NCBI GenBank assembly: GCA_031288765.1
Contig: JAITQV010000127.1
Coordinates: 1 to 9,790, forward strand
Direction of reading: 5' to 3'
Source of the DNA: Planctomycetaceae bacterium
GTDB taxonomy: Bacteria > Planctomycetota > Planctomycetia > Pirellulales > Thermoguttaceae
Length of the DNA stretch: 9,790 nucleotides
Part shown: one piece after another, positions 1 through 7,300 of the stretch
How positions within the stretch are numbered: the stretch's first letter is position 1
How the letters are laid out: the number at the start of each line of letters is the position of its first letter
The notes under the pieces: model-generated
Database searches by the model: none
Seen by the model: only the letters and a program-made list of their open reading frames with translations
Told to the model about the DNA's origin: nothing
Position numbers and translations under genes: made by a program

Positions 1-57
1 TTTTAATACTTAGCAAACGTATCTATTCAGTCCTTTGTTGAGCAATTGCGCGAGACA
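1..57. other. Unassigned left edge
   Basis: No gene end, RNA or clear regulatory site is visible. The only structure is a small palindrome, GCAATTGC, at about 42-49. The nature of the gene to the left is unknown. Confidence 0.4.
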
Positions 58-238
58 AACCTTATTTTCAACCTGATTTTTTCAAACAAAACAACCTTAG
101 CAGCCAAAATTTCCCACAAAAAACAACCTTATTACCTTATTAAAAAATAAGGAATAAGATAATAAGGTTGGTTACTGTGGAATACATAATGCTACTAAGG
201 TTGTTTTTGTTTGGAAAAATCAGGTTGAAAATAAGGTT
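58..238. repeat. 181-bp nested inverted repeat (MITE-like or long-hairpin element)
   Basis: The outer arms (58-104 and 192-238) are reverse complements over about 47 nt with two mismatches and one 1-nt indel. They begin AACCTTATTTTCAACCTG and end with its complement. Inside lies a second inverted repeat: CAACCTTATTA (124-134) with TAATAAGGTTG (160-170), and CCTTATT (135-141) with AATAAGG (146-152) around an AAAA loop, leaving a 7-nt bulge at 153-159. The word AACCTTA occurs three times on each strand (58, 93, 125 and mirrored at 163, 196, 232). No coding capacity and no target-site duplication are evident. It could be a non-autonomous mobile element, a structured RNA, or a strong transcription barrier between this region and an upstream gene. 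Confidence 0.85.
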
Positions 239-262
239 AGTTGTAAATAATATTAAAAATTA

Positions 263-276
263 AAATAGACAATTAC
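263..276. repeat. 14-bp direct repeat, left copy
   Basis: AAATAGACAATTAC is identical to positions 1152-1165. The two copies bracket the palindrome cluster, about 875 bp apart. The match is too long to be likely by chance in this AT-rich sequence, but this region is full of repeats, so it may be just another dispersed repeat rather than an insertion footprint. Confidence 0.75.
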
Positions 277-283
277 AATAGTA

Positions 284-303
284 TATGTCCCGTTAGGGAC
301 ATA
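284..303. repeat. Short hairpin, 8-bp stem, GTTA loop
   Basis: TATGTCCC (284-291) pairs perfectly with GGGACATA (296-303) around the loop GTTA. The CCC-GTTA-GGG core is shared with the next hairpin at 334-357, with different outer stem bases. It is the first unit of the palindrome cluster. Confidence 0.8.
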
Positions 304-333
304 ATGTTGGTAGAAAACAGATACGAAATTGCC

Positions 334-357
334 ATTGCGTCCCGTTAGGGACGCAAT
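334..357. repeat. Short hairpin, 10-bp stem, GTTA loop
   Basis: ATTGCGTCCC (334-343) pairs perfectly with GGGACGCAAT (348-357) around GTTA. Together with 284-303 it shows a constant GTCCC-GTTA-GGGAC core whose flanking stem differs but stays complementary on both sides. Confidence 0.85.
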
Positions 358-372
358 ATTAGTTTATAGTTT

Positions 373-510
373 ATAGTTGATAGTGGAGAGTGGAGAGTGG
401 AGAGTTCGCAAGCGGATTTCCTGCCGCAACGTATTGAATCCGCTTGCGGTTTTAGCCCGCAGGGCGAGATGTGCATAACCGTAGGTGGAGCGAAGCGCAA
501 CCTACGGATC
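373..510. repeat. Composite repeat block, copy A
   Basis: A 138-bp block repeated at 692-822 with only two substitutions and one 7-bp length difference. It contains, in order: a tandem repeat of GTGGAGA in three units (383-403); a 12-bp perfect stem CGCAAGCGGATT (407-418) with its complement (437-448) around an 18-nt loop; a GCCC-GCA-GGGC hairpin (455-465); and a larger hairpin at 479-507 flanked by GATGTGCATAA and ATC. Open frames across it are by-products of the repeat, since the same peptide recurs with each copy. Confidence 0.9.
479..507. repeat. Hairpin module with GGAGCGAAGCGCA centre, copy 1
   Basis: CCGTAGGT (479-486) pairs with ACCTACGG (500-507) around a 13-nt centre that can itself form GCG/CGC pairs. 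The centre resembles the GGAGCGAAGCG hairpin repeats I recall from cyanobacteria and proteobacteria. Copies lie at 791-819 and, inverted, at 922-950. Confidence 0.85.
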
Positions 511-528
511 GGAATTCCCAACCCGACA

Positions 529-589
529 AAAGGTAGGCAATCGTTGGGTGAAAGCCCCTCGCCAAGCGATTGCGTCGGCGTTAGCCGAC
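529..589 (+). repeat. Two-hairpin module (GGTAGGCAA...GTTAGCCGAC), copy 1
   Basis: AAAGGTAGGCAA leads into a stem of GCAATCGTTGG (537-547) with CCAAGCGATTGC (562-573, one extra G). A 6-bp hairpin GTCGGC-GTTA-GCCGAC (574-589) follows directly. The same flanks and second hairpin recur inverted at 1012-1059, where the first hairpin has a completely different stem that is still palindromic. Confidence 0.8.
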
Positions 590-597
590 TTGTCCTA

Positions 598-678
598 CGT
601 CCTGAAAGGACGACATAAGCCAGCCCGCCGCAACGCGGCGGGTTAATGGTCAACAAAACATCAACGCCCTGAAAGGGC
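598..678. repeat. Run of three short GC-rich hairpins
   Basis: CGTCCT-GAA-AGGACG (598-612), CCCGCCGC-AAC-GCGGCGGG (624-642) and GCCCT-GAA-AGGGC (666-678) are perfect stems of 6, 8 and 5 bp with three-base loops. The second is the most GC-rich and stable in the cluster. It is followed by GTTAATGG rather than a T-run, so it is not a classical intrinsic terminator on the + strand. These units fill the space between the two composite blocks. Confidence 0.8.
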
Positions 679-691
679 AGGATATTAGTGG

Positions 692-822
692 ATAGTTGAT
701 AGTGGAGAGTGGAGAGTTCGCAAGCGGATTTCCTGCCACAACGTATTGAATTCGCTTGCGGTTTTAGCCCGCAGGGCGAGATGTGCATAACCGTAGGTGG
801 AGCGAAGCGCAACCTACGGATC
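692..822. repeat. Composite repeat block, copy B
   Basis: Second copy of 373-510, with two GTGGAGA units (702-715) instead of three and substitutions at 738 (loop) and 752 (stem). The stem change turns a G-C pair of the 719-730/749-760 hairpin into G-T, which an RNA would still tolerate as a wobble. The GCCC-GCA-GGGC hairpin is at 767-777. Confidence 0.9.
791..819. repeat. Hairpin module with GGAGCGAAGCGCA centre, copy 2
   Basis: Identical to 479-507, including the flanking GATGTGCATAA and ATC. It forms the right end of composite block B. Confidence 0.85.
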
Positions 823-843
823 AGATGTCCCTCTCCTCACAAA

Positions 844-900
844 GTCCCGCAGGGACGAGATTATCAACCAAGACAATCATAATCTCGCCCCGTGCGGGGC
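844..900. repeat. Triple hairpin cluster
   Basis: Three adjoining palindromes: GTCCC-GCA-GGGAC (844-856), CGAGATTAT (856-864) with ATAATCTCG (879-887) around a 14-nt loop, and GCCCC-GTGC-GGGGC (887-900). Neighbouring stems share their boundary base, so in single-stranded form they would stack almost end to end. No U-run follows. Confidence 0.75.
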
Positions 901-921
901 TTATGTTTTTGGGGTCATGAT

Positions 922-950
922 CCGGCGGTTGCGCTTCGCTCCACCGCCGG
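922..950 (-). repeat. Hairpin module with GGAGCGAAGCGCA centre, inverted variant
   Basis: On the minus strand this reads CCGGCGGT, the same 13-nt centre, then ACCGCCGG, followed by ATC and preceded by GATGTGCATAA, as in copies 1 and 2. Compared with those, two adjacent stem bases (TA to GC) have changed on both arms, so the pairing is kept. Confidence 0.85.
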
Positions 951-963
951 TTATGCACATCAC

Positions 964-977
964 ACCCCTTGCGGGGT
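964..977. repeat. Short hairpin ACCCC-TTGC-GGGGT
   Basis: A 5-bp perfect stem with a TTGC loop, of the same CCC-loop-GGG type as the other units. It adjoins the inverted hairpin module, where the direct copies carry GCCC-GCA-GGGC in the corresponding place. Confidence 0.65.
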
Positions 978-1011
978 TAAGATTTCGTTTGCCGTGTGAA
1001 AACAAAAATTT

Positions 1012-1059
1012 GTCGGCTAACGCCGACGCAACCCTTCGGCGAAGGGTTGCCTACCTTTT
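1012..1059 (-). repeat. Two-hairpin module (GGTAGGCAA...GTTAGCCGAC), inverted copy
   Basis: On the + strand GTCGGC-TAAC-GCCGAC (1012-1027) is followed by a 10-bp perfect stem GCAACCCTTC-GGC-GAAGGGTTGC (1028-1050) and CTACCTTTT. This is the reverse complement of the module at 529-589 with the first hairpin replaced by a different palindrome. Confidence 0.8.
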
Positions 1060-1100
1060 GAGTTCCTACCTCAACGGTAATAATTCCGCATGTGAACTAT

Positions 1101-1131
1101 CCACTCTCCACTCTCCATTATCAACTAATTT
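1101..1131 (-). repeat. Inverted fragment of the composite block left end
   Basis: CCACTCTCCACTCTCC followed by ATTATCAACTAA is the reverse complement of the GTGGAGA tandem-repeat end of blocks A and B (AGTTGATAGTGGAGAG), with minor changes. It marks the right edge of the inverted part of the mosaic. Confidence 0.75.
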
Positions 1132-1148
1132 CCGTGTATTCCGCGGTT

Positions 1149-1182
1149 AATAAATAGACAATTACGAAAAGGTCTATTTATT
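1149..1182. repeat. 11-bp AT-rich inverted repeat containing the right direct-repeat copy
   Basis: AATAAATAGAC (1149-1159) pairs perfectly with GTCTATTTATT (1172-1182) around a 12-nt loop. The left arm and loop include AAATAGACAATTAC (1152-1165), the second copy of the direct repeat at 263-276. It could be a terminator-like structure or the palindromic end of an element. The left copy lacks the matching right arm. Confidence 0.75.
1152..1165. repeat. 14-bp direct repeat, right copy
   Basis: AAATAGACAATTAC, identical to 263-276. Here it also forms part of the inverted repeat 1149-1182, which suggests the repeat unit is the end of a larger AT-rich element of which only part is present on the left. 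Confidence 0.75.
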
Positions 1183-1215
1183 TAGGACGGAATAATCTCA
1201 CTCCGTGCGGGTTAC

Positions 1216-1244
1216 TTTATAAGTTTTGTGTGATTTGTTAAAAT
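1216..1244 (+). promoter_or_regulatory. Weak sigma-70-like promoter candidate for the macroglobulin gene
   Basis: TTTATA (1216-1221) and TAAAAT (1239-1244) are separated by 17 bp and match the -35 and -10 consensus at 4/6 and 5/6 positions. The sequence is AT-rich, so such matches are expected by chance, and the promoter code of this lineage is uncertain. If real, the leader would be about 110 nt. Confidence 0.25.
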
Positions 1245-1255
1245 CTGTTTTCCCG

Positions 1256-1312
1256 TTCGGTTTACTCCGAAAGAAAAAACCGAAAAAGAAGGTTACGGCG
1301 ATTTATTGCCGT
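1256..1312 (+). promoter_or_regulatory. Leader hairpins upstream of the macroglobulin gene
   Basis: TTCGGTTT (1256-1263) can pair with AAACCGAA (1277-1284), or its first five bases can pair with CCGAA at 1267-1271. The two pairings exclude each other. A separate hairpin, ACGGC (1295-1299) with GCCGT (1308-1312), follows. No poly-U tract follows and no known riboswitch class is recognised, so a regulatory role is only a possibility. Confidence 0.3.
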
Positions 1313-1361
1313 TATTAAAATAAAAACTCTTAACAACTCAACCCTTAACCAATAAAGAACT

Positions 1362-4300
1362 ATGCAACGATTTATTTTATTAACCGTATTGTTTTTTGTA
1401 TTTTCGTCTGTTTGGGCTGTTGTTTATGCTGCCGTTTATGTTACGGAGTCTGTTGACAGGGAAAATCCGGTTTCCGCCGCCCAAAAACTGATGAATCAAG
1501 GGCTGCACAAGGACGCTCTCGATTTGCTGCGTCCTTGGATTCTCGATCCGAAAACGGTTGAAACGGAAATTCCCGACAAAGATACCGCCGTTACAAGCGT
1601 TTGTCAATTATTACAAAAACTTAACCGTGTTTCCGAAACCGATGAATTTCTTGAAAAAGCGGCGGAAATTCACCAAACGAATTGGAAGATGTTAATCCGT
1701 ATTGCCTTAACTTATACTCATGGAATTGACCATCATGGTTACATTATTGACGGAACATTTCAACGGGGACAACTGCGCGGCGGCAACGGTCAACATGTTA
1801 CAACTATGGAACGTGATCGGGTTCGTGCGTTACAGATTTACGTCAATGCGATGCCGCTGGTTTTGAAGGACAAAGATAAAAAAGAGAGCGGTTCGTTTTT
1901 TCTACAGTTTGCTGAGGCGGTTACGTTTAATGATCGATTGAACAATAATGCATGGAAATTGCAATCGCTCACTGATTTGAATGATTTACCTGATTATGAA
2001 ACGCATTGGTATGGCGGCAGCATGTCCAAAGCGCCGGTTGATGCCGAAGATAATCCTGTTTATTATTATGTTCCCGAATCGTGGGAAACGGCGAAAAATG
2101 ACGGGGAACGTTGGCGTTGGCTATTGAATCAGGCGGAAAAACAAAATCCTGATTTGCGTAACCAAACTCTTTTACAGCGGGCGCAATTCAACAAATCTCA
2201 ATTCGGCGAACAAACCTTGCAAACATTTTTCCGTAACATGCAAACGGCACCGGAAACAACCGCAAGTATTCTGAATCTCGAAACACTTAACGATAACGAA
2301 ACAACCGCTCAACTGGCAACCGGTATTAAACGTTTTAAAATTCCCGACGAATTTAATTACATTGCCCTGTATAAAAAAATTCAAGAAACCGGCGACCAAA
2401 ATATGGAAATCACCGCTCTGGAATCGCTTGCGGGAATTTATAAAAACCGCCGACAATTTCCCCGTGCCGCTGATTGTTATAAAAAAATGATTCAAAAATA
2501 TTCTGATAACAGAAAAAAACATTGGCAGGAACAATTCGACCAGATTAACGGTAATTGGGGACGTTTTGAACCGAGCGGTTCTAAGGTTGCCGGTCTTCAT
2601 GCGGAGTTGAGATATGTTTTTCGCAACGGTAAAAAAGTCAATCTCACGGCACATCGGATAGACGACAAAAAATTGATTGACGATATTAAAACGTATCTTC
2701 AATCAAAGCCCTCAAAACTTGATTGGAACAAAATTCATATTGATCAAATCGGTCAGCGATTGTTTTACGGAGACGATCAAAAAACTGTCAGAGAAAAATA
2801 TCTTGGAGAGGAAGTTACAAAATGGTCGGTCGAACTCCAACCTTATGAAAAACATTTTAATCAGGCAACAACAATTTCCGTACCAATTCATCAAGCCGGA
2901 ACTTATCTTATTCGTGCGGAAATGGAAAACGGCAATGTTGAATCGGTTGTTCTTTGGCTGAATGACACTGTTATTGTTCAAAAAACGCAGAATAAAGGCG
3001 CTCTTTATTTTGTTGCCGATGCTGAAACCGGTAAACCTGTTACCGAAGCGGAAGTTCATTTTTTCGGTTACAAAATGGAAAATGTATCATCTCCGGCTGC
3101 CAATAACCGTCAACGGCAAAATCCGCAACCGGTATGGACATTTGCAAATATTACGAAACAAACCGATGAAAACGGCAGTGTTATTTTGGAAGAAAAACAT
3201 AACAATTTCACATGGCTTGCAGAAGTAAATGTTCCTTCCCAAAAACGTTTCGCTTATCTCGGTTTCAATCATATTTGGTTTTATAATTATAACTATTCGC
3301 AATATAATTCGGTCAAAACGTTTGTTATCACGGATCGTCCGGTTTATCGTCCGAATGATACGGTTAAAATAAAAACGTGGATTGGTACGGCAAAATATGA
3401 TTTACCGGACACAAATGAATGGGCAGACAAAACAATTTATTACGAAATTTATAATCCGCGAGGTGAAAAGATTGTCGAAAAAACAAATGTTAAACTTGAC
3501 GCTTACGGCGGAATGACTGCCGAACTGGAATTGCCGAAGGAGGCAATGCTTGGAAATTATCATATCAATGTTAATAATTTTGATAACGGCTTTTTTCGAG
3601 TCGAAGAATACAAAAAGCCGGAATATGAAGTTACAATCGATGCGCCGAAAGAACCGGTAAAACTCGGCGATAAAATAACGGTAACAATTCAGGCAAAATA
3701 TTATTTCGGTTCGCCTGTAACAGACGCAACAGTAAAATATAAAATTTTGAGCGAAAAAGCAAATGCCGATTGGTATCCGATACGTTATTGGGATTGGTTT
3801 TATGGTTGCGGATATTCATGGTTTGCTTATGATTCACCTTGGCTCAACGGTTGGTATCGTTGGGGTTGTTCGCGACCGTTACCGTTTTGGTTACCGCATT
3901 ATTCGGGACCGCCGGAAGTTATCGCCGAACAGGAAGTCCGAATCTCGGAAAACGGAACAGTAAAAGTTGTTATTGACACGGAAATTGCGAAGCAAATGTT
4001 TCCGAATGATAACCGGAAATACACAATCACCGCCGAAGTTATTGACAAGTCGCGCCGGACAATTGTCGGAACAGGAAGTGTTTTGGTATCGAAAGAACCG
4101 TTCAAAATTTATGCGTGGACAGACTGCGGATTTTACAGACCGAATCAAAAAATCGGCGCAAGTTTCCAAGCCCGGCGTTTGGACGGCAAACCTGTCAGCG
4201 GAAACGGAACAGTAAAATTGTACAAAATAAATTACAATAACGATAACGAAAAGACGGTTGCTCATGAACACGAAGTTCACTCCGAAACAGTTACATTTAA

Positions 4301-7300
4301 CGAAGACGGCACCGCACAAATTACACTTAACGCCGCCGAATCAGGACAATACCGCATTTCATGTACGTTAAACGATCAGGAAGGCGGATATGTTTTTAAT
4401 GTTTATGAACAAAATAATCAACAAAGTCCAAAGCAGCAATCCGCGTCTTTTAAATACAATGCGATTGAACTAATTCCCGACAAAGCGGAATATGCGCCGG
4501 GCGAAAATGTTACGCTGAGAATCAACACGGAACGCGAAAATTCGTTTGTGATTCTATTTACAAGAACAGCAAACGGTATTGTTTCCGAATGGCAATTGTT
4601 ACGGTTGAGTGGAAAATCGCACGAAATTTCAATTCCTGTTGAACTTCGTGATATGCCCAATTTTTTTATCGAAGCATTAACCGTTTCCGGCGGCGAAATG
4701 ATTAACGAAACGAAAGAAATTGTTGTTCCGCCTCAGAAAAAAGTTCTGAACGTTGAAGTTAAACCGTCCGCCGAAACGTATAAACCCGGCGAAAAAGCAA
4801 AGGCGGAACTCGTCGTAACGGATTTAGACGGTAAACCGGTTAGCGGACAAATTACTGTTGCGGTTTACGACAAATCGATAGAATACATTTCCGGCGGTTC
4901 CAATGTCCGTGATATAAAGGAATTTTTCTGGAAATGGAGACGGCATCATGTTCCTCGTTCGGAATCGAATTTGTTGCGATATTTTAATACCATACCGGAG
5001 CCGAATAAACCCGTTATGCAAAATCTCGGCGTGTTCGGCAATATTCTGTTGCCATTATACAAAAGTGGAGAAGGTACTGTCCGTTTAGACTTTAATGAAA
5101 ACTTTAATGAAAATGGAAAAAATATAATAATGGGAAAAGGAATATTGCAACGTGGTATGTTTGCCGGTAAAGCGGATCAAGGAGTTAGCCTTGGTCTGGC
5201 TGTTACGGATAATTTTTCCGCTTTTAATACAGAATCTACAATGGCATTACCGGCGGAAGAATCTATTGTAACAACTTCGGTTGAACCGGTAATCCGCAAG
5301 AATTTTGCCGATACCGCTCTTTGGATTGGGACTTTGGAAACAAACGAAAAAGGTGTTGCGCAAATTGAACTCGATATGCCGGAATCATTGACAACATGGA
5401 AAATCAATGTCTGGACAATGGCTCACGGAACTCGCGTAGGTTACGGTAATTCGGAAGTCATTACACGTAAAGACCTTATTCTTCGGATGCAAACGCCGCG
5501 GTTTTTGATCGAAAAAGATAAGGTTTTGTTGACGGCAAATGTACATAATTATCTGAAAACGGAAAAAGAAGTAGAAGTTGTTTTGGAAATCGACGATCAT
5601 TTGCTTACCAAGACTCCGAGTTCCGCAAAAATTAAAATCGCTCCCGATAATGAAACACGAATTGATTGGATTGTTGAAACGAAAACAGCCGGTAATACCG
5701 TGATTCGAATGAAGGCGTTAACCGATGAAGAATCGGATGCGATGGAAAAAACGTTACCGGTTTATGTTCATGGAATGTTAAAGCAGGACTCGTTTTCCGC
5801 CTACATTGCTCCCGAAAAAGATTCCGCAACAATTACAGTCAATGTTCCGGCGGAACGTCAGCCGGAAAAGACAAAATTAACGGTACGTTTTTCGCCGACG
5901 CTTGCAATGTCAATGATTGATGCGTTGCCGTATCTTGCCGATTATCCGTACGGTTGCACGGAACAAACGCTCAACAGGTTTTTGCCGACGGTAATTGTTC
6001 ATAAATTACTGGCGCATGGTTATCAGTTGCCGGTTGAAGGCGGAAAAGATTGGGCGATAGCGCGAAAAATCAGTCCCGTTTTTGATAAAGAGCAAATTAC
6101 CGAAATGGTACGTGACGGCGTTACGAAATTAACAAATATGCAAAACGCTGACGGCGGTTGGGGATGGTTCGGCGGTTATGGAGAACATAGTTCCGCACAT
6201 TTGACGGCTCTTGTTGTTCACGGTCTAAAATTAGCGCAACGGAATGATGTTGCGGTTGATAGTATTGTTCCGAATCGCGGCAGAGATTGGCTATACCGTT
6301 ACCAAAAAGAACAAGTTGAATTGCTTAACAACTCGCTGCTTTCCAATGAGGAAAAGAAAGAAAAACGTACAAAATTATATGCCGATGACACCGACGCCTT
6401 TGTTGTCATGGTTTTAGCGGAAGTAGAAGATCGTTTTGGACTAATGGGTACGGAAATGACAAAGATGCGCGAATATCTCTGGCGTGATCGCGGCAAACTT
6501 TCACCTTACGGCGCGGCAATGTTCGGAATCGCTCTGAAAACATGGAAGTTAAACGGCAACGATGAAAAAGCCGAAGCGTGTGTTAAAATTATTGAACAAT
6601 ATCTCGTTCAGGATGACGAAAACCAAACAGCGTATCTGAATTTGAACAATTATTCCGGCTGGTGTTGGTGGGCTTGGCACGGCAGCGAATTTGAAACACA
6701 AGCATATTATCTGAAACTTTTAATGCGGACAAATCCCAAAAGTTCGGTTGCGCCGCGTTTGGTCAAATATTTGCTCAATAATCGCCGCCATGCAACGTAC
6801 TGGAATTCGACACGCGACACGGCAATTTGTATTGAAGCGTTTGCGGAGTTTTTGAAAGCGACCGGTGAAGACAAACCGAATATGACGGTTGATGTCCTGA
6901 TTGACGGTAACATAAAAAAGTCGGTTGAATTTACGCCGGAAAATCTTTTAACGGTTGATAATACACTAATTCTCGAAGGCGATGCGGTTTCGTCTCTTTC
7001 CAACGGCGAGCATAAAATTGAGTTGCGAAAACGCGGTAACAATCCGCTTTATGCAACGGTTTATCTTGAAAATTTTACGTTGGAAGACCCGATTCAAAAA
7101 AGCGGTCTTGAAGTTAAAATTGAACGAAAAATCTATAAACTTGTTCGTGACGAAAATGCTTCGGCGCAAGTTGCCGGAAACCGCGGACAGGTTCTTGAAC
7201 AAAAAGTTGAGAAATATAAACGGCATTTAACCGAACCGCTTTGTGATGTTTTGAGCGGTGATTTGATTGAGGTTGAGTTAATTGTCGAGAGCAAGAACGA

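Noticed and set aside
58..238. Retron or other reverse-transcriptase-linked RNA
   Set aside because: No reverse transcriptase gene lies in the window, and nested inverted repeats alone do not indicate a retron.
345..812. 155-codon open frame on the minus strand across the repeat blocks, and 73- and 117-codon frames on the plus strand at 397-618 and 797-1150
   Set aside because: They run through the hairpin repeats, repeat the same peptide once per repeat copy, have no recognisable domain, and are explained by the GC-rich palindromes being open in several frames.
574..1027. Integron attC sites, because of the GTTAGCC/GGCTAAC words at the hairpins
   Set aside because: GTTAGCC does not fit the GTTRRRY core, the words are the loop and stem of a short hairpin, and no cassette genes or integrase are present.
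284..1131. CRISPR array
   Set aside because: The palindromes differ from each other, spacing is irregular, orientation is mixed, and there is no constant repeat with unique spacers of fixed length.
1..1361. tRNA, rRNA or a known riboswitch
   Set aside because: No cloverleaf with a T-loop motif, no rRNA-like sequence and no recognised aptamer core was seen on either strand.
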